The position numbers and the translations under genes were made by a program. DNA of 18,362 bases from an uncultured Kineosporia sp. (lineage in GTDB: Bacteria; Actinomycetota; Actinomycetes; Actinomycetales; Kineosporiaceae), in contig CALMAR010000450.1 in NCBI GenBank assembly GCA_937859855.1, positions 1 through 18,362 of the forward strand, given 5' to 3'. Positions 7,396 through 14,274 of this stretch are shown here, one piece after another. Positions within the stretch are counted from its first letter, which is position 1, and each line of letters starts with the position of its first letter. A model generated the notes under the pieces. The model saw nothing but the letters and a program-made list of their open reading frames with translations, did not search any database and had not been told where the DNA came from.

Positions 7396-8209
7396 GTGGG
7401 CCGGGTCGGCAAGTCTGAAGCTCAGGCGCGCAATCGCTTGCGAGAAGCCTGCCGCGATAGGGGCCGAGTCGATTCCGCAGCGGAGATCACTCCCACAACG
7501 ACCGTCTCAGCTCTGGCTGCGGCCTGGTTCGATGACTCGATATCGCCGTCCAGGCGGGGGAGAAGTCGCCCAACACGGCACGGCTCTACCGCGATCGGCT
7601 CGACAATCAGATCCTGCCGGCGCTCGGTCAGCTCCGGCTTCGAGAGGTCACTGTGTCCAGGGTCGACCTCCGGGCAGCGCATCGGCGAGACCTCGGCTAT
7701 CACTCGGCCTGCGTTGGATCTTCAGGCGGGGACGGTGGAGATTCGAGGGACCATGATCCGCATCAAGGGACACGGCTTGACGATCAAGCTCAAACCGAAG
7801 TCTCGGACTGGGTGGCGCGTGGTCGAGCTGCCGAGCTGGGCCGTGGCCATGCTTCAGCGCCGGCAGCGGGACATGCCGGCCAATCCATGGGTGCGGTATT
7901 CACCTCACCGTCCGGGCTCCTGCGCGACCCGAACAACACTCAGGCAGACCTGCGGGACGTTCTCGGTCGAATCGGCTACGCATCAGGTCGCACACTTTCC
8001 GGCGGACCGTCGCGACACTTATGGACCGGGCCGGCTTGAGCGCGAGGGCGGCCGCGGACCAGTTGGGCCACGCCAAGGTGACCATGAGCCAAGATCACTA
8101 CTTCGGTCGGCGTACAGCTAGGACGGGCGCTCGGCAGGTGCTGGAAGCGGTCGATCAGGTGGCAGCAACCGACGGCAACAACGCCGAAAGCATGCGTAAC
8201 CCATGCTAA
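7396..8209 (+). pseudogene. Decayed tyrosine site-specific recombinase (integrase)
   Basis: Pieces of one integrase appear in order in three reading frames. First comes the N-terminal region (S-A-L-A-A-A-W-F-D-D). Next is the core-binding helix S-P-N-T-A-R-L-Y-R-D-R-L-D with L-P-A-L-G-Q-L-R in a second frame. Then the catalytic-domain entry (G-Q-R-I-G-E, L-D-L-Q-A-G-T-V-E-I-R-G) returns to the first frame, followed by T-S-P-S-G-L-L-R-D-P-N-N-T-Q and finally S-H-T-F-R-R-T-V-A-T-L-M-D with D-Q-L-G-H-A-K and the nucleophile-like Y of D-H-Y-F-G-R in a third. Roughly 80 or more codons that normally link the core-binding and catalytic domains are missing near 7660-7680. At least three frame changes plus this deletion make it non-functional. 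It ends 45 bases from the 3' end of tRNA-Asn, the usual place for an integrase beside its attachment site. Confidence 0.85.
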
Positions 8210-8254
8210 TGATCTTGATTCAGAGTGTTCTCAAGCGGCTGAGCTGCGGTAATG

Positions 8255-8327
8255 CTCCCCCGGTTGGACTTGAACCAACAACCCTGCGATTAACAGTCGC
8301 ATGCTCTGCCAATTGAGCTACGGGGGA
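8255..8327 (-). tRNA. tRNA-Asn (anticodon GTT)
   Basis: The minus strand folds as a complete cloverleaf: acceptor TCCCCCG pairs with CGGGGGA, the D arm contains AGCTCAATTGG, the anticodon loop CTGTTAA carries GTT, and the T arm is GTTGG-TTCAAGT-CCAAC. The discriminator is G and no CCA is encoded. The gene looks intact. Its 3' end faces the decayed integrase, so it was probably the attachment site of an integrated element that lay toward lower coordinates. Confidence 0.96.
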
Positions 8328-8357
8328 CCGGCCCCGTCTGGACGGGACGCGGCGTTG

Positions 8358-8384
8358 AGGGTACCAAAGGTTGAGGGCTGTCAG
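8358..8384 (-). promoter_or_regulatory. Possible tRNA-Asn promoter
   Basis: On the minus strand, CTGACA (8379-8384) and TACCCT (8358-8363) resemble -35 and -10 boxes 30 bases upstream of the tRNA. The 15-base spacer is shorter than ideal, so this is tentative. A CCCGTC/GACGGG dyad (8333-8346) sits in the short leader before the tRNA. Confidence 0.3.
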
Positions 8385-8510
8385 GCGTGAGCCCGCGCCG
8401 GGTGGAACTCACAGGACTTTGCCAGCCAGGGCCGATGTCTGGCACAGCCTTGTGGCCGAGCGTCTGCTCATGCGGCCTCGCAGGGGGGGCCTGCCATCGA
8501 GAGGAGCGTC

Positions 8511-9266
8511 ATGCGCAAGCGCCTCACCGCCGCAGCCGTTGTCGGCAGCCTGGGCCTGCTCGGAGTCGGGGGCGCCGTCGCGATACCTGCCCTGGCCGAA
8601 GGCCCGTCTCCGACGATCACGGCCTCACCATCAGCCTCGCCATCAGCCTCGCCATCGGCCTCACCATCGGCCTCGCCGAACGTCGCCGGGGACCGTGCGG
8701 CCAAGATTCGTCAGCAGTTGCAGGCGCTGGTCGACGACAAGACGATCACCGCTGATCAGGCCGACAAGGTGGCCAAGAAGCGCGCCGAGAGCCCGGCCTG
8801 GGGCGGCCGACCGGGCGGGTTCGGCCGCGGGCCTGGGCTGCTCGGCGTCGAGGGACCGGAGGCGCTGGACGCCGTGGCGAAGGTGCTGGGCATGAGCGCG
8901 AACGACCTCCGCACCGCCCTGCGTGGCGGCGGCACGCTGGCCGACCTGGCGAAGAAGCAGGGCAAGAACGTGGACGACGTGGTGAAGGCGATCGTCGACG
9001 CGGCCAAGCAGCGCATAGCCCAGGCGGTCAAGGACGGCAAGCTCAGCCAGGACCAGGCCGACCGGATCACGTCCACCAGAACGGGCGCCCCTTCGGGCCC
9101 GGACGGTTCGGGCGGCCGGGCGGACCCGGCGGCAGGCTGCCCGCACCGCCCTCGACCTCGCCGTCCTCCTCGCCGTCCTCCTCGCCGTCGAACGAGGGGG
9201 CCGCGTTCTCGGCGTGAGCGATGTGGCAACCTCGCGGCATGGTTGAACCGCTCGACGTCGGCGTGA
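8511..9266 (+). CDS. Secreted Ser/Pro-repeat protein, probably frameshifted at the C-terminus
   Basis: An exported protein of unknown function. It has a signal peptide (M-R-K-R-L, then a hydrophobic core to about residue 28, with A-L-A before the likely cleavage site). A linker of repeated A-S-P-S units covers about residues 38-56, and a charged helical region follows with two similar segments: K-T-I-T-A-D-Q-A-D-K and G-K-L-S-Q-D-Q-A-D-R. This pattern resembles small secreted actinobacterial proteins with repeated helix-loop units. ATG 8511 has GAGGAG 4 bases upstream. After about position 9072 the frame turns arginine-rich, while the +2 frame continues sensibly as F-G-P-G-R-F-G-R-P-G-G-P-G-G and an S-P-S-S repeat, ending at TGA 9217. 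The intact gene therefore probably ended there, 3 bases before the next gene. Confidence 0.75.
   Translation: MRKRLTAAAVVGSLGLLGVGGAVAIPALAEGPSPTITASPSASPSASPSASPSASPNVAGDRAAKIRQQLQALVDDKTITADQADKVAKKRAESPAWGGRPGGFGRGPGLLGVEGPEALDAVAKVLGMSANDLRTALRGGGTLADLAKKQGKNVDDVVKAIVDAAKQRIAQAVKDGKLSQDQADRITSTRTGAPSGPDGSGGRADPAAGCPHRPRPRRPPRRPPRRRTRGPRSRRERCGNLAAWLNRSTSA
8622..8678. repeat. 12-base tandem repeat coding for A-S-P-S units
   Basis: Four full and one partial copy of a 12-base unit of the form GCCTC(A/G)CCATC(A/G) run head to tail. Each unit encodes Ala-Ser-Pro-Ser and forms the flexible linker after the signal peptide. Copies differ only at two positions, so length change by slippage is plausible. 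Confidence 0.85.
9158..9190. repeat. 12-base tandem repeat, S-P-S-S units
   Basis: Two identical copies of TCGCCGTCCTCC plus a partial third lie near the end of the secreted-protein gene. They encode Ser-Pro-Ser-Ser only in the frame shifted relative to the gene's beginning. This matches the style of the upstream A-S-P-S repeat and supports the frameshift reading. Confidence 0.8.
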
Positions 9267-10138
9267 TCGGGTTGGGGACGATGGGCGCGCCGATGGCCCG
9301 GCACCTGATCGAGGCCGGGCATCGCGTCACCGTCTGGAACCGGACGCGCTCGCGCGAGGAACCGCTGGAGGCGTTCGGAGCCAGCCGCGCGGCGTCCCCG
9401 GCTGTGGCGGCGGAGGGCGCCGACGTCGTCCTGACCTGCGTGTCGGACGAACCTGACCTGCGTGACGTCGTCCTCGGCCCGGACGGCATCGCGTCCCGGC
9501 TGGGCGCCGGAAGCGTTCTGGTCGACTGCTCGACGGTGTCACCGACGCTGGCCCGAGAACTCTCGGAGCATCTGGCGGGCCGGGGCCGGCTGTTCGTGGA
9601 CGCGCCGGTGTCGGGCGGGTCCGAGGGGGCGCAACGGGGCGCGTTGACCGTCTTCGTCGGCGGGTCGGATGCGGCGGTGGAGAAGGCTCTGCCGGTGCTG
9701 CGGGCGTTCGGCAAACTGATCACGCACCTCGGCCCGGCCGGGTCCGGGCAGGCGGGCAAGGCGGCGAACCAGCTGATGCTGGCCGGGGTGTACGCCGGAG
9801 TGGCTGAGGGTCTGGTGTACGGGCTGCGGGCAGGGTTGCCGATGGACACGCTGATGACGGCGCTGGCGGCCGGGGCTGCGGATTCATGGGTGCTGCGCAA
9901 CCGCGGCGAGAACATGGTGCTCGGCGCGTACCCCCTGGGTTTCCGGACGTCGCTGCATCTGAAGGACGTCACGATCGGCTTGCGCGAGGCATCGGACCTG
10001 GGCCTGTCCCTGCCGGTGGCCGAGCTCGTCGCGGCGCTCGAGGAGCGTCTCGTGGCAGCCGGTTTCGGCGACGAGGACGTGTCCAACCTGGCACGCTCGG
10101 CCCGGGGCGAGACGTCGCCGCATCGCAGCCTGCCGTGA
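9221..10138 (+). CDS. NAD(P)-dependent oxidoreductase, 3-hydroxyisobutyrate dehydrogenase family
   Basis: A protein of up to 305 residues belonging to the beta-hydroxyacid dehydrogenase family. The Rossmann nucleotide motif is V-G-V-I-G-L-G-T-M-G at the N-terminus, the substrate-binding motif is D-A-P-V-S-G-G-S-E-G-A, and the catalytic lysine lies in G-S-G-Q-A-G-K-A-A-N-Q-L-M. Members oxidise 3-hydroxyisobutyrate, tartronate semialdehyde or related acids, and the substrate here is undetermined. ATG 9221 lies 3 bases after the probable true stop of the secreted-protein gene, suggesting coupling. ATG 9239 is an equally possible start, closer to the Rossmann strand. Neither has a ribosome site. 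A hairpin follows the stop codon. Confidence 0.9.
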   Translation: MWQPRGMVEPLDVGVIGLGTMGAPMARHLIEAGHRVTVWNRTRSREEPLEAFGASRAASPAVAAEGADVVLTCVSDEPDLRDVVLGPDGIASRLGAGSVLVDCSTVSPTLARELSEHLAGRGRLFVDAPVSGGSEGAQRGALTVFVGGSDAAVEKALPVLRAFGKLITHLGPAGSGQAGKAANQLMLAGVYAGVAEGLVYGLRAGLPMDTLMTALAAGAADSWVLRNRGENMVLGAYPLGFRTSLHLKDVTIGLREASDLGLSLPVAELVAALEERLVAAGFGDEDVSNLARSARGETSPHRSLP

Positions 10139-10154
10139 GGAGGTGGCGCCCCGC

Positions 10155-10172
10155 GGCACGGGCGGCCGTGCC
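10155..10172 (+). terminator. Hairpin after the oxidoreductase, possible terminator
   Basis: GGCACGG-gcgg-CCGTGCC is a perfect 7-base stem with a 4-base loop, 16 bases after the stop codon and about 80 bases before the tRNA gene. No T-run follows. The position and G+C-rich stem suit an actinobacterial terminator that separates the gene from the tRNA. Confidence 0.5.
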
Positions 10173-10254
10173 CGGAGGGAGCTCCTGATCGATAGGGTCT
10201 CACCTGGCGGCCTGGCCGCTCCGGCCGTCGTGGCTCTCGCCATCGGCCGGATCC

Positions 10255-10328
10255 GGGGCAGTAGCTCAACAGGTTAGAGCAGCGGACTCATAATCCGTCG
10301 GTCGCGGGTTCGAACCCCGCCTGCCCCA
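10255..10328 (+). tRNA. tRNA with CAT anticodon (elongator Met or Ile2)
   Basis: A complete cloverleaf: acceptor GGGGCAG pairs with CTGCCCC, the D arm contains AGCTCAACAGGTTAGAGC, the anticodon loop CTCATAA carries CAT, and the T arm is GCGGG-TTCGAAC-CCCGC. The discriminator is A and CCA is not encoded. The T-P and acceptor features are not those of initiator tRNA. Whether it is elongator Met or the lysidine-modified Ile2 tRNA cannot be settled by eye. Its 3' half is duplicated at 14275-14304, marking it as the integration site of a mobile element. Confidence 0.94.
10287..10316 (+). repeat. attL-like direct repeat inside the CAT tRNA
   Basis: This 30-base segment runs from the anticodon loop to the T loop of the tRNA. 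It recurs at 14275-14304 with one mismatch (G to A at the 20th base). It begins CTCATAATCC and ends GGTTCGAACC. Tyrosine integrases typically use exactly this sublocation of tRNA genes as the crossover region. Confidence 0.85.
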
Positions 10329-10421
10329 CCCCTTCTGAACTACGGCGCAGCGTCGGTAATGATCAGTTACTGCTGGTTCTGGCATCGAAATGGGTGCGAG
10401 TCGCTTGCTGCAGTGCTAGCC

Positions 10422-10764
10422 ATGGCGATCCGGTCGGCGACGCACCTGAACCGGGGCACGATCCAGGCGCGCCCCAACGGAGCCCTTCGCGTGCGCGTCT
10501 ACACGGAGTACGACCCGCTGACCGGCAAGCGGCACTACCTCGGCGAGACGATCGCGCCGGGCCCGCGTGCTTGGGCAGAGGCCGAGAAGGTGCGCACGCG
10601 CCTGTTGAACCAGGGTGGACGAGCAGCGCAACCCCAAGACGCGCGCGACCGTGAACCAGCTGCTCGACAAGTACGTCGAGGTGCTGGACGTCGAGGACTC
10701 CACCTAGCGCACGTACCTCGGCTACATCAACCGGCACGTCCGACCGGTGCTCGGCAATCTCACC
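10422..10764 (+). pseudogene. Tyrosine integrase remnant, N-terminal part
   Basis: The start reads M-A-I-R-S-A-T-H-L-N-R-G-T-I-Q-A-R, then the arm-binding-like strands R-V-R-V-Y-T-E-Y-D-P-L-T-G-K-R-H-Y. After L-L-N-Q at about 10614 the reading shifts by one base and continues as V-D-E-Q-R-N-P-K-T-R-A-T-V-N-Q-L-L-D and V-L-D-V-E-D-S-T. An amber TAG at 10705-10707 then interrupts the core-binding domain, after which R-T-Y-L-G-Y-I-N-R-H-V-R-P-V-L-G follows in frame. All of this matches the first third of actinobacterial phage-type integrases. The catalytic domain is missing, and sequence from about 10765 belongs to another gene on the opposite strand. The gene lies 94 bases from the tRNA end, as expected for the island integrase. 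Confidence 0.8.
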
Positions 10765-10950
10765 AGCGAGCAGGGCGCCAGGATCGCCGCGCCGACGCCT
10801 TGGAGTCCGCGGGCGGTGATGATCCAGGAACCGTTCTGCGCGGTCCGACCAGCAGGGACGCCACACCGAACAGCGTCAATCCGACCAGGAAGACCCGCCG
10901 GCGGCCGAGCAGGTCCCCGGCGCGGGCGCCGAGCAGCAGCAGCGCGCCGA
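10763..10950 (-). pseudogene. MFS transporter fragment
   Basis: Read on the minus strand, this segment gives L-L-L-L-G-A-R-A-G-D-L-L-G-R-R-R-V-F-L-V-G, the loop-2 motif region of drug:H+ antiporter-type major facilitator proteins. It continues L-T-L-F-G-V-A-S-L-L, then after a one-base frame change T-A-Q-N-G-S-W-I-I-T-A-R-G-L-Q-G-V-G-A-A-I-L-A-P. That is transmembrane segments 2 to 4 only. The N-terminus and everything after segment 4 are absent. It ends where the integrase remnant begins, so a deletion or rearrangement joined the two. No function is expected. Confidence 0.7.
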
Positions 10951-11104
10951 TGCGGCCGGCGCGACGAACCCGCCCGGCATAGCCGGTACGGCTGCCGCAG
11001 CTGCGGTCAGGGTCGGTTCCGGTGCCGGCGAGGACGCCGTCGTGGAGGTCACGCCACCCAGTTCACCGCGTCTCCGGAAGGCGGGGGAGTAACGGCTGTT
11101 CCGT

Positions 11105-11147
11105 GTACTGGCAGTGCCTCCCTGACGGGCGCGGCCTGGCCTAGCGT
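11105..11147 (+). promoter_or_regulatory. Candidate promoter and operator of the XRE regulator
   Basis: TAGCGT (11142-11147) fits a -10 box 7 bases before GTG 11155, which would give a leaderless transcript. There is no ribosome site, which agrees. Just upstream, GTACTG-g-CAGTGC (11105-11117) is a dyad with one mismatch lying over the expected -35 area, a natural place for autoregulation by the encoded protein. No good -35 hexamer is seen. Confidence 0.4.
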
Positions 11148-11154
11148 GAACCGC

Positions 11155-12072
11155 GTGACCAGCCAGCAACCCGCCAACCCGGACGGTAACCCGACAGGGA
11201 ACCAGGCGCAGGTGCGGGATTTCCTGCGAAGCCGCCGCGCCCGGATCACCCCGCAGAAGGCAGGGATCATCGGGGGCGGCCACCGTCGGGTTCCCGGGTT
11301 GCGCCGGGAAGAGGTGGCCTCTCTGACCGGGGTCAGCATCGACTACTACGCCCGGATGGAACGCGGCCAGCTGGGCGGGGTGTCCGAGGAGGTCCTGGAC
11401 GCGTTGGCCCGGGCCCTACGCCTGGACGAGGCCGAGACCCAGCACCTGTACGACCTGGCCCGTAGCGCTCAACCGGGCAGCATCCGCCGCCGGCGCCGGG
11501 CGCCGGAACCGGTAGTGCGGGCCAGCTTGCAACGGTTCTTGGACGCGATCACCGGTACGCCGACCTGGGTGCGGAATCAGCGGATGGATTTCATCGCGGC
11601 CAACCCGCTCGGGCGTGCCCTGCTGTCACCGCTGCTGGATGACGCGTCGAACCAGGCCAACAACGCCCGCTTCGTGTTTCTGAACCCTGCGGCCCGTAAC
11701 TTCTACCCCGACTGGGAGCAGGGCGCCGACGACATCGTCGCGACCCTGCGCACCTACGCCGGGCGCAGTCCACTGGATACCGATCTGACGGGGCTGATTG
11801 GTGAACTGGTCACCCGCAGCGATGATTTCCGTCGTCGCTGGTCGGCCCATAACGTCCGGTTCCACCGCACCGGGATCAAGCGGATCCATCACCCGGACGT
11901 CGGGGACCTGGAGTTCATCTACGAAGCGATGGAACTGCCCGACAGCCCTGGCTGGACGATGTTCGGCTACACCACCCAGCCCGGCTCGCCCAGCGAGGAA
12001 CGCGTCCGCCTCCTCGGCAGCCTCGCGGCCACACCGACAGCAGAAAGCAGCTCCCGCGTGGCCGGTGACTGA
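11155..12072 (+). CDS. XRE-family regulator with MmyB-like ligand-binding domain
   Basis: A 305-residue DNA-binding regulator. The helix-turn-helix lies at about residues 45-72 (R-V-P-G-L-R-R-E-E-V-A-S-L-T-G-V-S, then Y-Y-A-R-M-E-R-G-Q). It is followed by L-D-A-L-A-R-A-L-R-L-D-E-A-E and, from about residue 120, the MmyB-like ligand-binding domain (W-V-R-N-Q-R-M-D-F-I-A-A-N-P-L-G-R-A-L, then N-F-Y-P-D-W). In this family the C-terminal domain is PAS-like and a Chloroflexus homologue was shown to bind a fatty acid. Family members often sit next to short-chain dehydrogenase or other reductase genes. Here it precedes an alcohol dehydrogenase and an aldo/keto reductase in the same direction with gaps of 51 and 39 bases, so control of that cassette is likely. 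GTG 11146 is an alternative start. Confidence 0.9.
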   Translation: MTSQQPANPDGNPTGNQAQVRDFLRSRRARITPQKAGIIGGGHRRVPGLRREEVASLTGVSIDYYARMERGQLGGVSEEVLDALARALRLDEAETQHLYDLARSAQPGSIRRRRRAPEPVVRASLQRFLDAITGTPTWVRNQRMDFIAANPLGRALLSPLLDDASNQANNARFVFLNPAARNFYPDWEQGADDIVATLRTYAGRSPLDTDLTGLIGELVTRSDDFRRRWSAHNVRFHRTGIKRIHHPDVGDLEFIYEAMELPDSPGWTMFGYTTQPGSPSEERVRLLGSLAATPTAESSSRVAGD

Positions 12073-12123
12073 CGAGGCTGTCCCCGCCAACAGCCCGAAC
12101 TGATCTTCGTAGGAGGGACTTTC

Positions 12124-13152
12124 ATGCGTGCCACCATGATGTACGGAGCCGGCGACGTCCGCGTCGAAGAGCGGCCCGACCCGACACTGAGGGAACCCAC
12201 CGACGCGGTTGTGCGCGTCGTCGTCGCCGGCATCTGCGGCAGCGACCTGCACCCTTACGCGTCCATGCCATCCACCGATGTCGGCCGGCCGATGGGCCAT
12301 GAGTTCATCGGTGTCGTCGAAGACACCGGCGCCGATGTGACCGGGCTGGCACGTGGCGAACTCGTGCTGTCCCCGTTCACCTACGCCGACAACACCTGCG
12401 AGTTCTGCCGCGACGGACTCCAGACGTCCTGCCCGAACGGCGGCCGATACGGCCTCGACGGTGTCGACGGCGGCCAAGGCGAGGCGGTGCGCGTACCGCA
12501 GGCCGCCGGAACCCTGGTGAAACTGCCGATTCACCGGGACGAGCCGGACTTGGCACTCCTGCCGTCCCTGCTCACGCTGACCGACGTGTTCTGCACCGGC
12601 CACCACGCCGCGGTCACCGCCGGCGTCTCAGCCCGCACCATCGTCACCGTTATCGGCGACGGCGCGGTCGGGCTGTGCGCCGTCCTCGCGGCACGACGGC
12701 TCGGCGCCGAGCAGATCATCCTGATGGGCGGCCGACCCGAACGCACCGACCTTGGCGCAGAGTTCGGCGCCACCGACGGCGTCGCCGCGGTCCGCTAACT
12801 CACCGGCGGACGCGGCGCCCACACCGTGCTGGAATGCGTCGGCAGCATGCAGACCCTGCAGACCTCCCTCGGCGTCGTACGCGACGGCGGCACCATCAGC
12901 CGGGTCGGGGTCCCCACCTACAGCGACGGCCCGATCGGCGCGATCAGCAGCGACATGATCATGCGGAACATCACCCTGACCGGCGGCGTCGACCCCGCCC
13001 GCTCCTACATCGAGGACCTGCTGCCCGACGTGCTGGACAGCAGCCTCCAACCCGGCCGGGTCTTCGACCGCACGGCAAGCCTCGACGAGGTGCCCGACGG
13101 CTACCGCGCCATGGCCCACCGAGACGCCCTGAAAGTGCTCATCCGCCCCTGA
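12124..13152 (+). pseudogene. Zinc-dependent alcohol dehydrogenase interrupted by a stop codon
   Basis: The frame covers a whole 342-residue medium-chain zinc dehydrogenase but carries TAA at 12796-12798. Before it are the catalytic-zinc motifs G-I-C-G-S-D-L-H and G-H-E-F, the cysteine loop T-C-E-F-C-R-D-G-L-Q-T-S-C, and the nucleotide motif V-I-G-D-G-A-V-G-L. After it the frame resumes at once as L-T-G-G-R-G-A-H-T-V-L-E-C-V-G and ends properly with A-L-K-V-L-I-R-P. Close family members read R-E-L-T-G-G here, so a single G-to-T change of GAA to TAA explains the stop. About eight residues normally found between G-A-T-D and this point are also missing. The 224-residue product before the stop would lack the end of the cofactor domain. 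AGGAGGG 6 bases before the ATG is a strong ribosome site. Sequencing error is an alternative. Confidence 0.85.
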
Positions 13153-13191
13153 CACTCGCGTCCGCAAGCTCACAGAAGTGAAAGGTACGCA

Positions 13192-14079
13192 ATGACGTCA
13201 CAGCAGCAGATCACCCTGAACAACGGTGTCACCATCCCGGCCCTGGGACTTGGTGTGTTCCAGACGCCACCGGAGGAAACCAGCACCGCCGTCTCCACGG
13301 CCCTCCGTGACGGGTACCGGCTCGTCGACACCGCCGCCGCCTACGGCAACGAACGCCAGGTCGGGCAGGCCATCCAAGACTCGGGTCTCGACCGGACCGA
13401 CGTGATCGTCGAAACGAAGATCTGGATCAGCGACTACGGCTACGACGAGACCCTGCATGGGTTCGAGAAGAGTGCGCGCAAGCTCGGTGTCGACCAGATC
13501 GACCTGCTCATCCTGCACCAGGCCCTGCCCTCGGACTTCGACAAGACCGTGGAGGCCTACCGCGCGTTGGAAACCCTGCTGGATCAGGGAAGGGTCCGCG
13601 CCATCGGGGTCAGCAACTTCATGGTCGAACACCTCGACGCGCTTCTGGCGAAGGCCGCCATCGTGCCGGCCGTCAACCAGATCGAGGCCCATCCCTACTT
13701 CCAGCAACGCGAGGTTGAGAGCTTCAACACCGAGCACGGCATCCTCACCCAGGCCTGGTCACCGATTGGTGGGATAACCCACTACCGCGACGGCAGCCAT
13801 GGCAGCACCCTGCAGGACCCCATCATCCAGTCCATCGCGGCAGCGCACGACAGGAGCCCCGCTCAGATCATGCTGCGCTGGCACCTCCAGCGGGGCCGCT
13901 CCGTCATCCCGAAATCGACCAAGCCGGAACGCATCGCAGAGAACATCGACGTCGACGGTTTCCAGCTGAGCGACGAGGAACTGTTGTCCATCGACGGCCT
14001 TGACACCGGACGGCGCGGCGGCCCCGACCCGGCCGACATCACCCTGGAGAGTTTCGGCCGGCCCATCCCTGAGAACTGA
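13192..14079 (+). CDS. Aldo/keto reductase (2,5-diketo-D-gluconate reductase type)
   Basis: A complete 295-residue NADPH-dependent aldo/keto reductase. The catalytic tetrad is D46 and Y51 (L-V-D-T-A-A-A-Y), K76 (V-E-T-K-I-W) and H109 (L-L-I-L-H-Q). Other signatures are G-V-S-N-F, the N-Q-I-E-A-H-P strand, and the cofactor-phosphate site V-I-P-K-S-T-K-P-E-R. This type of reductase reduces keto-sugars and many small aldehydes or ketones; the exact substrate is unknown. The ribosome site GAAAGG lies 8 bases before the ATG. It follows the interrupted alcohol dehydrogenase by 39 bases, and the two probably share a transcript starting at the XRE regulator. It is the only clearly intact enzyme gene inside the island. 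Confidence 0.92.
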   Translation: MTSQQQITLNNGVTIPALGLGVFQTPPEETSTAVSTALRDGYRLVDTAAAYGNERQVGQAIQDSGLDRTDVIVETKIWISDYGYDETLHGFEKSARKLGVDQIDLLILHQALPSDFDKTVEAYRALETLLDQGRVRAIGVSNFMVEHLDALLAKAAIVPAVNQIEAHPYFQQREVESFNTEHGILTQAWSPIGGITHYRDGSHGSTLQDPIIQSIAAAHDRSPAQIMLRWHLQRGRSVIPKSTKPERIAENIDVDGFQLSDEELLSIDGLDTGRRGGPDPADITLESFGRPIPEN

Positions 14080-14229
14080 TGCCATCCGGGGGCGAATCAT
14101 CACACCTAAACACCCAGCCGCTTGAGTGCTGGACCCGCGGGACTGTAAAGAACGGTGGGTGGCATCAAACTGGGTGCGAACTACCGGCGGTCGGCGGTGT
14201 CAGGGGCGGCTGCTGGGGGTGGCCCTGTC

Positions 14230-14258
14230 GGCATAGGCGCTGGTAGATGGCATAGGCG
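14230..14258. repeat. 10-base direct repeat near the right att copy
   Basis: GGCATAGGCG occurs at 14230-14239 and again at 14249-14258, 19 bases apart and just inside the right end of the island (the second copy ends 16 bases before the att repeat). Short direct repeats inside an att region can be integrase arm-binding sites. Two copies alone could also be chance. Confidence 0.45.
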
Positions 14259-14274
14259 GCGGGGGTCCGGGGTT

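Noticed and set aside
8622..8678. A CRISPR-like repeat array
   Set aside because: The 12-base units are directly adjacent with no spacers and encode a Ser/Pro linker, so this is a coding tandem repeat.
9067..10269. A 400-codon open frame on the minus strand opposite the oxidoreductase
   Set aside because: Its Arg/Ser/Pro-rich translation is the usual shadow of a G+C-rich gene, and the plus strand there has all the motifs of a 3-hydroxyisobutyrate dehydrogenase-family enzyme.
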